Positions 25,259 to 38,600 of a DNA stretch of 64,000 bases are shown in pieces (the first letter of the stretch is position 1; every line of letters starts with the position of its first letter). Below the pieces are notes generated by a model. The model did no database searches. It was not told the DNA's origin and was given only the letters and a program-made list of their open reading frames with translations. The translations under genes and the position numbers were made by a program. The stretch comes from Oscheius sp. JU75 (taxonomy: Eukaryota > Nematoda > Chromadorea > Rhabditida > Rhabditidae): positions 6,262,001 through 6,326,000 of the forward strand of contig JASJZC010000007.1 of the NCBI GenBank assembly GCA_037178855.1, written 5' to 3'.

Positions 25259-28200
25259 TGTTCCACTGAAACTTTGAACTTTTTGCAAAAGCAATGAGAT
25301 TATGAGATCGTCTAGGAGAAAAAGATGTTCCATGAGAAAATGAATTGAAAAGAGTTGATTAGGACTCAATTCTCTGAACTTGGTAGAATATGGATTGCGT
25401 GAGTAGAATGAGAGGAAGTTTTTGGAGCAGGTCATGTGAATACTGATGATGATCTGTCATGCAATCTCGGCGCGGATTACTACTACTTTCAGGCATGTCC
25501 AGGGCACATATGTGTGAAATTCAGATGAGAATGTTTGATTAAGTCCACGACCTTCAATTAATCGCTCAGAGCCAACAAGAGAAACAAAAACATGCCCAGT
25601 TTGGGTGGCAGCAGTTGCAATTCGGTCGTGTTTTGGGGCTCTCCGGAGCCCGCTAGATAATGGCCATCGGCGCGTAAGACAGACACGATTGCCAGCTTTG
25701 GGGCTCAAAATTCGAAAAGAATACCCGTCTTTAAAAAACTTGTTGAAGAATCGAGCTGATCGCGAAGGCAGCGAGGATTATCTGGGATATTAAGGCCGCC
25801 GCTAATATGTGAATCCTGAGCTAGAGTATGAGAGCGCGTGAATTAGAAATTCAAATGCTAGCCGCTTTAATATGACAAAAAAACAGTTTCTTGCTACCAT
25901 CTGAACCCTTAAAGTGTGTTTGATATAGAAATTGCCTTGGAGTACTTAACCGAAAGATCGTCTGAGAAATTGGATGGACTTTCCTTACCCCCTTGCTACA
26001 TAAATACGGCCACGGGTTGACATGACTGGGAATGCATGCTGAATGAGCTAGGCCACAAAACAAACGACAGAGCATACTGCCACAGAAATTGAGTACTGCT
26101 TACTGTTCGGCTTGATTGCGACAAAGGCTTATAAGGAAGGGCCTAAACGCGTTATTTTGATAAGGAATCTCAGCTGATAGGATAAGTTCGTCCACTAGAG
26201 AGAGAGTGGGTCTCCGGAAGGTGCGCGCCCACATCCGGCACTGCCACTCTCTTTCACGTAAATCACTCCTCAGCGGTATCCGCGTATTAACATTCCTGTG
26301 TTATTCTCGGCATGTCTACATCATTTCCAGTCGTTTTTGCCCTGTCGTGAAATTCTAAGTCCACGAGATCGGAGCAATCACGATCCCAGGAAATGATAAC
26401 CTACTGAAATTGGTGTGACGACACGTAAACCAATACTGATACTGAAAGGAAAGGGAAAGGGAAATGGATGGACTTGTTATCAATTATGCTGGAACATAGA
26501 GAAAAAGAAAGTAATCATTATTGTCAAAGCATGTGTGTACGACTTTGCGGCAGGCCCTAGAAATCAAGTAGTAATGCTCGGACGATAAATCTTTTCGCAG
26601 GAAGAAGAAAACCAGATGGTGCCTCGAAGAAACTGTTTGCTTTCAGCCTTTCTTTAATGTTTTGCTACTGGTTTCTTTGAATAAAAAGGACTCACGCGCT
26701 TCTTTTCAGATAAGAGGGGAATCCCGAGCGCACCTCATTAGGTGGAATGGGTTGAAGAGAGTGAAAAGGGGTAGTGATGAAAAAGGCTTATGGAAAAAGC
26801 AGACGAAAAGTTCGAGCTAGATGAGGATGATCGTCGGGGAGGAAAAGAGTAGCCGGAAGACTAGCTGACGTCGTTGCAGAATCGCATTTCGCGCAGGGGC
26901 ACGTTAAAGCAAGCTCGCTACTCTGTACAGCCACGACAAACTGGCTGAATAGGACGCCATCCGATCAGACATCACAATGTTGCCATGCGCAGCTCTGCAA
27001 ATGTGAGATCGGAAGAGGGAGATTTTTTCGGATTGCAGACGGAACTGAAAACATACGCGGTCATAAATTATCCACGAGCTCAAAAACAACACGAACAAAT
27101 TTGAGGATCAAAATACCACTATAACGTATATCTTAAAAATGTTAAGAAACTGTGGAGTGGACATTTTGAATATAACAGACTACAGGGAATGTGTCCTTTG
27201 CCTAATCCGTGCGGACAAGAAGTACGATGACTGAGGGTACATGTGAACTAGGTGAAATACGGAAGAAAAAGCAAAGTATAGCGTGTGAAACGGTAATCGA
27301 AAAACGCCGTCTCTGTGTCCCAAGACGATTAGTCTGGAAGCCAAACAACCACAAACAGGCCAAAGGAGCACTGAGAAGTCCTTCAGTAGATGTTGTTGAC
27401 CACGCCACATACACATTTTTCAAATAGTCTACGTCAACTAGGATGAACATAGTACGCCATGAGAAAATTATTAAGTTTTTTGTTCTTGGCTTTTGGAAGC
27501 CTAAAATGCAACAAATGTTTGGAGTGGATGAATCTCGGTGGATCTGAATAATGTGCAGCTCAGGCTTGCCTTTACCGGAGGTGGATCTATTCTCCAAGGA
27601 ACCCTCTGACGTAAGCTGTCTTCCAACTAATAGCGCTAATTGTATCTTCTTTGAGAAGCGAGTAGGTGAGGCATCAAGCGAGATGAGATGAGGAGCGCCG
27701 TTAAAAAAAAGAAACGGAGCCTAAACCGGCAATATTGGAGAGAATGAATGGTGCCTACTACTAACAGTCGAGTAGGATTGTCTGCGATACGTGACGTAGA
27801 GGGTCCTTTGAGAAAGTGGGACCCATTTCTGAGATTAGGCCTTGGAAACGCATCGGTGAACACGTTGGAGAATGCGGATGTAACTGAATAGAATCTACTG
27901 AATAGCAAGCAGCTCAACAATCCAATTTCCTCTCTTAGATTGTTAAAAATGCAGCTCTCAACCCAGGAAACACAAACTCCTTGTTAGAGGCATAAACAAC
28001 ATTTCCATACTGCGAACATGCGTCCGCCGTCTGGCCCGTCTCTTTCTCACAATGTCCACGAAAAACGAGCGGAAGGTGGACAAAGTTAATTTGTCTTGCT
28101 CAATTTCTTGCCAGCCAAAAATAGGACCGCCGTCAATTGCTACACACTCGCGTCAATTAAGGGCCAACAAGCTTCCGAATACTGAGATGAAGTTGGAGTC

Positions 28201-28946
28201 GCTGACAGCAATGATGCCGCCTTCTGCGAGTTAAAAATGCAGTTAAGAACTGCACTACTGGCTCAGAAAAGTGGCGTTTATCGAACAATTTGTCAGCTAG
28301 TAGCTAAGAAACAGATGAAGCTGGGACAGAAGGACCTTACACAAAAATCACGAGGGTTCAAAAAACTGAAGATAGAGGTAAAGTGTTGTCGGACAGTCGA
28401 ACATTTGTGTATTTTGCACTGTTTGTGGAGGATCGTTTACACTTGAAATGAACAGCGTCTCGCGAACTCTCGAATACATTAGGCATTTCTTGATCTGAGA
28501 CTGGAAAGTAACAAAAATCACCGGCTTGCAGACAAAGTTTTGTCAAGATTGAAAGACGGATAAAACTAACAGACAGTGCTTGAGACACACGTATATCTGT
28601 TTGTGATACACGGACTGATAAATCCCTCTCGTTTTTCAAGTACCTGCAGGTATTTTGTTCGTAATGCCACGGAATAACAGTAAACTTTGTAGCTAAATTT
28701 AGAACACTACAAAAAAAAAATATTAAGCAACACTGTTGCGTCTTTTGCGTCAATCTGAATATATTTGGACGGGAAGAGCGGGTGTTATATATTTATTTAG
28801 GCAAAAAAACATAAACCGTTTTAGAGCGAAGAGAGATTAGGAAAGTGGGAAAACGAGCGACGAGAGGAAAAACGTTATTCGGGGAACAAGAATCAATTCC
28901 TAAAAAATAGAAAAGCGAACGAATGTCCGTCTGAGGTACGGTAGTT

Positions 28947-28969
28947 CTCGTGGGGGGGGGGGGCACGAG
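28947..28969. repeat. G12 homopolymer between inverted hexamers
   Basis: CTCGTG (28947-28952) and CACGAG (28964-28969) are reverse complements. A run of 12 G spans 28952-28963. It could fold as a small hairpin or be unstable at the G run. Confidence 0.6.
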
Positions 28970-29279
28970 TTGGCGCGCATTCAAATTGAGCCAGACTCAA
29001 CAAATACGAATAAAAAACTATGCTCTTCCACGTTGAAGCACACTGCTGGGTCACAATATTCCCAGGTAATCCTTGTAATATAACACCTTTTTGTTGGATA
29101 CTATTAAGGTTCCAAAAACACCTTTTTAATATTTAAAAAAAGTCCGCAATTTCAACACACTCCAAATGACCAATCTTAATTTGCTTTTCCCCGCACAACT
29201 GATACCTTTGTTTGGGTGCCTGAAGGACAGTCACCGTCTCCGTGAAAACTATGATTGCTACTTATTCGTCATTGTCTCG

Positions 29280-29287
29280 TATAAAAG
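29280..29287 (+). promoter_or_regulatory. TATA-box-like element of C6-like gene B
   Basis: TATAAAAG lies 36 nt upstream of the ATG at 29316. If used as a TATA box, it would put transcription start almost at the start codon. Unlike several neighbours, this gene has no acceptor-like TTTCAG just before its ATG. Confidence 0.45.
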
Positions 29288-29315
29288 AAGTCCAAATGGC
29301 TTAAGCTACTGAAAA

Positions 29316-30090
29316 ATGATTTTCTTAGTGGCTTTTTTTGTGGCCGTCGCGGCTGTATCTCAATCGGACTACAGTGTACCACAACTACCACAGCCACAAT
29401 ATTCAAATGTGAATCTTGGATATCAACAGCCTACGGTTTGTTTTCTTCCTATGCAAAGATTATCGTTAGGGGTATGGTTATGGGCGTGGTTACGGACAAG
29501 GCCATGGAAGACACTCTAACTCGTACTCAAGCTCGTACTCTCGCTCGGATGAGAAAGATTGTAACAGTTGTGAAGATCTTCGCCATCATTGCCACAGCAA
29601 TGGTCTCGAATGCACAAGGCCTAAAACCAAGTTCATCTCAATTTATATACAATCGTCCTATATTTAGATACGTGTTCTCCGAATCGAAGCATGAAGATAG
29701 AAAGCAATGTCGCCAGGTTGTCATTTCCTGCAACAAACACGGTTTCGCCTACTCCTTGGAGACACCGAATTACGAGCAGTTCTTCAACGGCCAGGGATTC
29801 AGTCTACTGGCTACCTGTGGCAGACACGGAAAGTAAGGGATATGTGTTAGTGGGAGAGCCTTTTCCTTTTCAGATGGGAAGCTCGCACATTGAGTGGACA
29901 GAAAGCTCGTTTCAACCGTGTTTTTTGCGTGAAACAGGCCACATCTGGATATGGACAGGGAGCTCCCAATCCTCCTGTCTACCCACCTTCGCCTCCAGTG
30001 TATCCCAGTGTTCCTGGACCTCCAGCTCCACCTGTCTACGAGGCTCCTACTACTGCCTACCCCAGCAATCCCACACCAGCGTATCCTTAA
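29316..30090 (+). CDS. Secreted Gly/Tyr- and Pro-rich protein with C6-like domain (paralogue B)
   Basis: Four exons, 29316-29435, 29470-29630, 29668-29832 and 29874-30090, encode 220 residues. Introns are 34, 37 and 41 nt. A signal peptide (MIFLVAFFVAVAAVSQ) is followed by a Tyr/Gly/Ser-rich linker. Next is an eight-cysteine domain spaced C-x2-C-x6-C-x6-C-x19-C-x6-C-x28-C-x22-C, with Trp six residues after the seventh Cys. The C-terminal tail is Pro/Tyr-rich with repeated PPVYP-type motifs. The cysteine plan, the CxxCE start, and the phase 2 intron inside the Lys codon before the Trp match the gene at 507-1050, so the two are paralogues. The Pro/Tyr tail resembles nematode surface or matrix proteins and could be crosslinked through tyrosines. 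A role in cuticle, eggshell or secretion is possible but unproven. TATA-like element at 29280; AATAAA at 30544. Confidence 0.75.
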
Positions 30091-30543
30091 AGGAAATCAG
30101 ATTGATGAATCATTCTTGTCTCTTAATATAGCCTCGTAAGAACATGGAAAAGTGTGTTCCTTCGCGCCTTCAAGTTTGCAAACAATATTTGCGCATTTGT
30201 GGACAATGGCCCATGAAGGAATCTGTTACACGTTCGCGGCTGCCGATAATGGCCGTAAGATGACCGTTTGCACTACTTGCATCCGTCCATGTTATTCTAC
30301 TTACCGCCTTCACAGCTGCGTACACCTTAGCTATTTATGATTCGAGAATTTACTATATCTATGGTGATTACCTCCAGAATTAGCTATTTCGCTCTCCAAG
30401 CGCAATCACTTCCTTTCTGCAGATCCGTTTTACGCTCCGTTTTCAACTGCTGAACTATTCAAATGATTGAAGAAAACAAGCGCTTGCATTAACAATTCAT
30501 GAGCGGGCCACACTTTCACTCCGTGATTCCTTATCCTAGCATA

Positions 30544-30549
30544 AATAAA
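30544..30549 (+). terminator. Polyadenylation signal of C6-like gene B
   Basis: AATAAA about 450 nt after the stop codon. The intervening 3' stretch has only short open frames. Confidence 0.35.
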
Positions 30550-33061
30550 CTCTTTCAATTGCATTGTTAGTAATGAAAACACATCAGCCACAATTGGGCG
30601 GCGGCTTCTCTTTACTGTCGGCAGCAGTTGGGGTCAAAAGAATATTTAGCATTTGAATAAGGTGTCCGTCTGTGGGCAAGCTGTGTCCCTCTGTGGGCAA
30701 TAAGGTGTTTCCTGCCCTCGTGTCCGTTCTCATAGTTTCCAAGTAATTTCTCCTTGTCTGTATGACCTTTCTGCAGAAGATATGCCTCATTGAGTCGTTT
30801 TTTCATGGATTGGTGGTGGGAATAATAAAGGCAGCTGTCTGCATAAATTCATAAACATTTGATTATAGCTTTTCTTATGGAGTTGTAAAACCTGTTGAAT
30901 GTGGACTTGAAAACGCGACTGGGGCAGGGCTTCATGGTGACTTCAGCGGCGGCATGCCTAATCGCGCTCCGTGGTATTGATACCAGGCGGTCAACTGTGA
31001 AACATCATTACGACTCCACGAGTAGCTCTTTTCGCGAGTATGCACCGAAAACTGGTTTGACAATATGGTTTGGGCGGCTGGGGTGTCACATTTCTGGAAT
31101 TTCGATGCATTAATGCAGATTTTAGCGGTCGACACTTATCGCCTGGCACTGTGCTGTCGGGCGTACAGCCGTCCTCCTATTTTGGGTTGGAGTCACTTTC
31201 GCTGGCCGTTTTTATGCGGGTCTAGAGGCGGCCGCGAGACTTATTAGTGTATTAAGCCCGTTTGTTCATTTTATTGCACTCTGACCGTCTTCCAGACCAC
31301 ACAAGCCGGCGTCAAAAGCATCAATCTGGGATGAGCGATATGACATCGCCAGAGAGATGTCGTGAATAAATTAGCCGTTCGAGACTTGGCGTTGTCCTCT
31401 TGCTTCTCAACGAGCTCTTAATACGTCGGATTTCCTCTTAAGGACTCCGGATTCGGGTTGTGAACACGGGGTCCCTATTCTTAGCCTCTTATTACTCCTT
31501 CGCGCATATACCTGTCATTTTGTCATAAACAGCTGTGAGTTTCACTTGTTGCACCTTGCTGTCATTGAGCCCCGCCGCCGGATGTGTAATCTTCGTATCT
31601 CTTTTCACAGGTAACATTTGAAGGATAATATGCCATCCATCATCTTAGATGTTACCAAATTTAAAACACTTCAACATATGTTTTTAGTTTATCCAAATGT
31701 CTGTGAAAACTGATAAAAAGATCTAAAATTCCTCTTCAAGTTTCACCATTGTTTCTCCAATATCTGTGCATTTCTGGGAAATGACAGGACGTTGATATTT
31801 CATTTTCGTTTCAGCCGTCTCCAGAGTCCTTCAAAAGAGGCAGCTCCTAACTTTTGATCTCAAATTGACGGCGCCCAAGGCCTGCATAATTTGGTTTTCA
31901 ATTTATCTCGTCGACTTACTCCTACCCTCATCTAGTTAGGTTCAGTATTTTTGCAGCTCGGAGATCTATACTCTTTTAAAACTAGGTCTGAAAACAGTTC
32001 TAAAACTGTCCTTGAAACAAAGGAATTCTTGAGCTGATCCTATTTGTCGCGCACCTGCTCCTATTCACACTAAGCAGTGGTTGTAGGCCGTTGTTGACAG
32101 TCAGAAAGTCCATTAATTGCGACGAGACGGTTAATTAAGACAGCGCGCAACTATCACCAAGGTCTTCTTTCCCATAACTATTCTTTCGCTTCTCGAACGA
32201 AATGTGTTCTGCACTGTCTTGAGTATCGCATGGGAAAGAGATTATTCCCAGGTGTGAGTGCGTGTCCAGTAATGAACGACTGAGGGTGTAAAACTCAGTT
32301 GTAGAACGCGTTCGTACTCGCTTACTCATCCCCGCGTGGGAAAGGTTGTTTCTTTGTTTTGCCCACCGGCCTTTACGGACGTCCTGGACACAAAATTCAA
32401 AATTGCGTGTTTCGAAGAGTTCATTCAGCTGCCTCTTCAGCAGCGTCCGAGCTGTTCCGTTTAGCTTTTTGATCATGAACTGCTATTTCACTACGTTTTT
32501 ATGGAAAGCGTATGAATAAAAAGACCTGTATCATTCCCTGTAGGATTTCGAGATATTAAACGGATATTTGACAAACACCCCTCTTTTGTTTTCAGTTCAA
32601 GGCCTTCTTTCTTCTCTTTTGGTGGCTGCGTTTCTCTAAATTCTAGTGTTAAATCCAGCTTTTACGGATCATAAACTTCAAAAACTAACCACTTCCAATA
32701 TATCATACAGCTGTTCGACTGTTTTCTCGTCCTCCTAATATTTGAAAAGCTCTTGGCCTATCCACCACGCTTAATAGTTGACGCTGTCTGACCCCGCCTT
32801 CTCTGACTATTCCGCTGTCCGCTGTGACGCATCTCTCTGCCAACCGAGAGCTCTTCGTCTCCGGCTAGCCGTCTGTCTGTCCTGAGCCGTCTGCGTTATT
32901 GTTTCTCCGCCGTAATCATTTCTATTATTGCCATTTTGAGTTGCGCCACCATTAATTTGATTATCGCTTCGATGGCCACTACAGCGGGATTAAAAGACTG
33001 GCGAACCGGTCAGACGTCAGAATGCCTTCTCAGTTTGATCACTTTTTGGCATAGTCAGCCT

Positions 33062-33082
33062 TTCCTAGGGTTTCCCTAGGAA
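33062..33082. repeat. Perfect short palindrome
   Basis: Two 9-bp arms (33062-33070 and 33074-33082) are exact reverse complements around TTT. Intergenic, function unknown. Confidence 0.7.
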
Positions 33083-35665
33083 CAGCACAATCGTCACCAC
33101 TAACTTGTCAGTCACTCCTAGACAACCAGTAAAGTGTGAGGAAATAGACGTTATTTGTCATAATCTTTGAACTTGTAAGAGTTCCTAAGCCTCCAAACGT
33201 CTTGAATGGGTACTGGTTTCCAAACTTGACTATGATTTACCGTAAATTGCAAGGTAAACAGGTCCCTTTTCTACATTTTTCATACGGAAACGGAAATTAC
33301 TGTACTTTAGTCGATCTCACACGTTGCTAATGAAACAGACTGGTAGGAGATCGTCTTTCTCTGAATGGGTCATTGCGCTCTTCCCGCCGGACCAGCGGAG
33401 TCAATTGCATGGTCATTGGCTCATCGGTCCTCGAGGTCAGATTTCGGTCATTGTTGTCATGACTGATCAGTTACTGTCAACAGGCGGGGACCACAGATAA
33501 TAAGCCAGCTAATGAGGAGAGCCGCATAGTCGCTCTCCTATGCCGTAATTAACGATATCAAAGAAAGTGCCGCCGTGCACTGTTTTGCAGCGCATCCAGC
33601 CATTACAGACACCTTGTCCTCACACTCGCGCAGTCAATGCAGTGACCGCGAACAGGCTAATTAAAGGCCAAAATCTTTTGGAACATATTTTCAGACGGTT
33701 GTCCAGCTTTCCATACTGCTACGACTTGTTTTCGGTGCTCGGCTGCACGTGCAAGCTGTTTGCCCAAGAAGATTCTCCTACAGTATCTTACTTTAACAGG
33801 ACTAAAAGAAAAGATTTGACTGAGACAGTACCTCAAGCTGCAAAATACCCGCAGCTGCATGGCTTCGAACGTCCAGGCACACTCTCCCGACATTTTAGGG
33901 ACGCGCTCATATGCTTAGTACTTATTGAAACTTTCGCACCGTAAAGTCAGGAAATGTTCTCATCCGTCTGACCAATAATGCAAATTCATTGGTCATTTGC
34001 CGTGAGAATCTTATAATTGTTCCGTTCAACAACCGGGTTTCCATTATGCGGAAGGCATTGCGTTCACATTCCTGCCTCGCTTGCCTTTTGCCGTCGCTTC
34101 TTCTATTCCCGCCTTAAAGTGGTTTTGAGGTTGCATTTCGCGTCTCATTGGCTGCCGTTAGTGATCGTGTGGGCTAAAGAATAAGTACAGCCAATGCACC
34201 TGGGTTTGAGTATGGCCTTGATGCCTGCCATTAATCAAACTGACTACTCTGACTCTCAAATGTTTCACCATTACTCAATTACGGAGGAGTCAGTTTTCTT
34301 CTCCTGCTCAGTGCTCACTATATACTCTTACGTTTCTCAACTAGATAAGAGGTCAAATAAATCCTCGCCAATGACACGATCATTGTTCATTTCAGCGCTT
34401 GGCTACCCATGTTCTTTTGCCCTTCGTAGGACTACCAAGATATATAGGACCGACTTCATAGAGCCAATTGCTGCTATCCACCATTCTTTTTCAATCGGTA
34501 CAGCAAGGGGGCAGGTGCGAGCTCATTACTCTTAGCTGTCCCTTCTTCAGCAAGATCTCCCCGCCCAGCTCTCTCAGAGGCGTACCATTCGGCTGGTTCC
34601 TGTCGTTTATGGTAACCTTCCATATGTAATCCAATCTCTCCTTAGTCGGTTCTCTAATCTCTCATCTATCGGCACAAACTTGCTTTATCGTGTGCCAGAC
34701 TTTACTGCTCTATTTTGCATATCCGGCACCAATAGGGAAGAGACAAAGGACAACATAAACAGTCGCCTGCATATGTTCTCCAAGGTCAACACAACCAGAA
34801 ATCCGCCAGTGACGAGTACGTCAGATCGCATCAATAGCCACTGCCCAGTTGGAGACGTCTTCCTTTGTTTTCTTTTCTTCTCATCTTTTCACAATGTTAT
34901 GAGATCACTTGAAATCACGTCCGAACAAGATTTGGCATCATTAGCCAAGATGCTAGAAAGCAATTAGTACTCTCGTCGGGTCATAGCCAAATATCCGGCA
35001 GCGCAATCAGCACCGCGCCCGTGGGACTGTTTGATATTTAATTATTGGCGCACGAATGGATTGAGAAGAGCCCTTCTTGACACAACTTTCACGCATTCCG
35101 TGACAGCCAGGAAGAACTATATCGTGCCAGGAACGGTCACCCTTTTGCAACATGAGACCTGTTTACAATTGACTACGTTTTGATCAGCCTATAAAAACTC
35201 ATCTAAACAAAAGGTTGACTCTTTTTTATCAGTTTCACCTCCCCAGCATCTCGTAGTATGCGCTCATTCGGTGATAAGCTGTAACGAGTGCAAATAGTCC
35301 ATAAATGTTGGTGAACCCGCTTCCCACTTGCAGCTGTCTCTCGACATGGACGTTCTGGATTTCTTGACAAGTATCCTGTATTCACATTGTTTAGTGACCC
35401 GAGCGCGACGTTGAGGATTACTCTTAAGATCCTCCGCGGACATCAACATTGCGATTTCTGTTCGAATCTTTTCATGTTCCCACCCGGGTTTGATCATTTG
35501 TTCCCTTGGACGGGAACCCGTCGAGCCGCCCCTCCAAGAGCAAAAAATTTATCTCGCTGCGCGCTAGTGCAGCTGCATGAGCTTTCCGAGTTTTTCAAGG
35601 AACGATGCCAGCTCCATTTGTCTTTCCACCGAAATTTCCTTACTTATTATCTTTCAGAACATCGA

Positions 35666-38600
35666 ATGAGGTGGGTACTTCTTTGTGCGACTGTGTGGTC
35701 GCTGGCCATTGCGCAAACCATCACCACCAAGAGCGCCACATACAAGGTATCCATTCTTTTTGTTACCTTCAATTTCTTCTTCTAGGTTATGGAAAAGACC
35801 TCTCTTGAAATGTCTTGTGTTGTGACAGACTTTAACGAGGAAGATTCTTCCGTCGGCTGGTACAAAGGCACCAATCTGATCACCCTTGATGAGGAACGCA
35901 TGACTGACGATACCCGTCACACTGTTACCAAGGAGGAGGTTGGCGTAAGTTCTGATCTCTTTTGGTATAGAACGCAAGTGCGAGTAAGATTATCGTGATA
36001 GTCGTGTCGGCTATAAACTTCAGAGATATGCACATAATCTTGATAATAAATCTCGGCCGACCTTTCCGTCAGACGCAATCGCAACATTCTTGATGAAAAA
36101 TTTCAGGGAGGGTACAACTTCATCCTGACCATTAGCGGAGTTGAGCCCTATGACAGCGGAGACTACTTTTGTACCGTTCCCGGCGCTGCCAACACCACCT
36201 TCAAGGTGATCGTCAATTGTGAGTTCTTTCTATATCATCTCTTTCTGGAGCAAGTCAGACCCGAGACTCTTGCCTTATCTGCGTTGGGAATCGTCACTAA
36301 CACCCACATTGCTCATAAATCATCGCCTAATGCCATTCTAACGGCCATCCTTTAGCAGCTATAAAGAGCAGGAAAACAGAAAGAGACAGGGTGCATCAAT
36401 TAATCTGACAGCTGGTAGATGTTTTCATAGAGAAGGTCGTTTCTTTTCTTTTACACCGAGCAGGGGCTAATCGTTGCTTGAGGAAGCCTAGAAAAACTTT
36501 GATGAATATCCGCAAGCAGTGTTTGTGTACAAATGAATCAAAAACGTGGGTGCACAAGCTTTGCCTCTAGCGATAAAACATCGTATGTGATTGAAAGGGG
36601 ATTCATAGTGTTACAGCCGTTCATACAGGTCCTGGGAGCATATAAAAGTATGAACCTAGCTCAATTTTACGTATTTCAGCCCCACCACTGATTGGTTTGG
36701 CTCCGGAAATGCCCGTCTACCATGTCAAAGTCGGAGAGACGAACATTGTCGTTAAGTGCCATGCTCGCGGAAACCCTGCTCCCAAGCTCAGCTGGGAACG
36801 ACAGGCAAGATTTACATTATCAATTTTGTCATTTTTACAAGACAATATGCTGACAGCAATCACCTGTTAGAACAGCCGGCAGGATTACTTCCATGAACTG
36901 CCAACCTAATGAGCTGCTAAGCTGATGGGAGCAGGCAGTCTGATAATCCACGCCGACCAATTGCCAAATCACGCTTATTAGCCGATAATTGAGCACGCGT
37001 ATCAAGTTCTTGCAATTGAGGAACCAAAACAAAGAGGTTGACTTTACCAGTTTACAGGGCGACGATATGCCGGAAGGAGTCGTCGTCAAGGGGTCGTCCC
37101 TGGTCATCAACAAGGTCGACTCTGTGCACAGTGGATTCTACTCTTGCATTGGAAGGAACGAAGCCGGGATGGACAAGCGTACCATCGAGATCCGTGTCAA
37201 TGGTGAGTTTTCGTCGTCTCTTGCGCTCGGCCCGTTGTTTGAGGTTCGCTTTTTTGCTCTCTAATAGCATCGTTTTCGAGTGTAAAACGTTGTTTCACAA
37301 CGTAAAAACTGAGAGCAACATAAAAGTTCTTCTTTTTTTTTTTACATTCTTAGCATGGTTTTATTGTTGTGTTCTAACAAGGATTTTTCAGATGCCAACG
37401 TGCAAGACAGTAAGTTTGAATGTCGTGATGTATTGTGTCGTGAGCCAGTATGACGGTAATGTTAGCTTTTTGAAAGCGTTTGCTCCTCACACCTTCTCCG
37501 CTCCCGCGCAGTATTCTTACAGGAGATCTTGCAGCTGGCCCGCTTGATATTGTTTCAATCGTGCCATCTCCGCCAAAAGGGCGCGATTCTGCAGCTGCCG
37601 CCTAACATAAATCGTGTCCCAGGACACGAATGACCTCGCTTAACTAATTGCCTCCCATCATAAGCGTGAAAAAGACCCGAAGGGCTTCCGCTAAAGCAAA
37701 CATTTGTTTGAGCTAAGTTTGATGTTTCCAATCTACTCTTTTTGTCTAGAAAAGCCTTGGGTAAAGGCTGCCTACGGAGATGGATTCATTGCTGCCAAGA
37801 AGGGAAGTGATGCTGAAATTGTCTGCACTTACGATGGTAGTCCTGATCCTCATTTGGAATGGCTCTTCAACGGCTTCAAAATCAACGTAGGACAAGATGG
37901 ACATATATTTCACCTAACTTACAGTTTAACGAAGATCGCTTCAAGAATGCTGGAGAGACGTTTCAGAGGGAAAAGGGATTCACCAAGGCGACTCTCAGCT
38001 TAACCAAGATGAACGAGGACATGTTCGGCGACTATCAGTGTCGCGCCTCTAACAAACTAGGCTCTGAGCAGGTTGCTGTCCATCTCAGCGGTACGTATTC
38101 TTTTGAAAAGGAAAATTATTGACCGACACCATTGGAGTGAGTGTGTGTTCTGGGAACCATTGAAATGCGTAGTTTGTGTCAAAACAACATCCATTATTCA
38201 TAAGTTCTTTTGAATCTGGATGTCGCAAAGGGAAAACTCCAAATGACCCGCTCACTTGGCTCTCTGCCTGAATATGAGGGATTTCCAGGTCGTCCGGGGC
38301 CCCCAAAGTTGGATCTGGATCAGAGTCTTCTCTCCTGGACTGTTCGCTCCTTCGACGATATCATCGAATACCGTGTCCATCTTCGTCTCCAAAAGCAAGA
38401 CGAATGGACCCGTCATGTCGATATTCGCGTTCATAAAAGTAAGATTTTTCTCTCAGAAGATTCAATTGTTGATGGTTCAGATGACAAGAAAGGGCTAGAC
38501 AACTGGACTCGTGAAGTCGATCTCCGGGAGTACGTTGAGCCTGGAGTCAAGTACGAGGTCCAGGTGAAGGCTAGAAACGGTCTTGGATGGGGTTCTTTCG

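Larger units (their letters stand above)
25259..29315. other. Intergenic 4 kb, no gene recognised
   Basis: Only short, domain-free open frames are present. Noted items are a G12 run flanked by complementary hexamers at 28947-28969 and the TATA-like promoter of the next gene at 29280-29287. No mobile element or RNA gene was recognised. Confidence 0.45.
30091..35665. other. Intergenic 5.5 kb, no gene recognised
   Basis: Short open frames are present but none has a recognisable domain or consistent splicing. The minus-strand frame at 30612-30806 looks protein-like, with a short imperfect 21-nt duplication, but no upstream exon or signal was found. A perfect 9-bp palindrome lies at 33062-33082. 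The region probably holds regulatory DNA for the Ig/FN3 gene. Confidence 0.4.

Noticed and set aside
28358-28753. 131-residue minus-strand open frame
   Set aside because: No recognisable features, and no splice or promoter signals. Length alone is not convincing at this base composition.
30584-30806. Overlapping minus-strand frames with a small duplicated segment
   Set aside because: One frame looks mildly protein-like, but there is no start context, upstream exon or family. The duplication explains part of the openness.
34194-34967. Plus-strand open frames of 113 and 95 residues
   Set aside because: No domains and not joined by a good intron. They do not connect to the Ig/FN3 gene, whose signal peptide starts at 35666.
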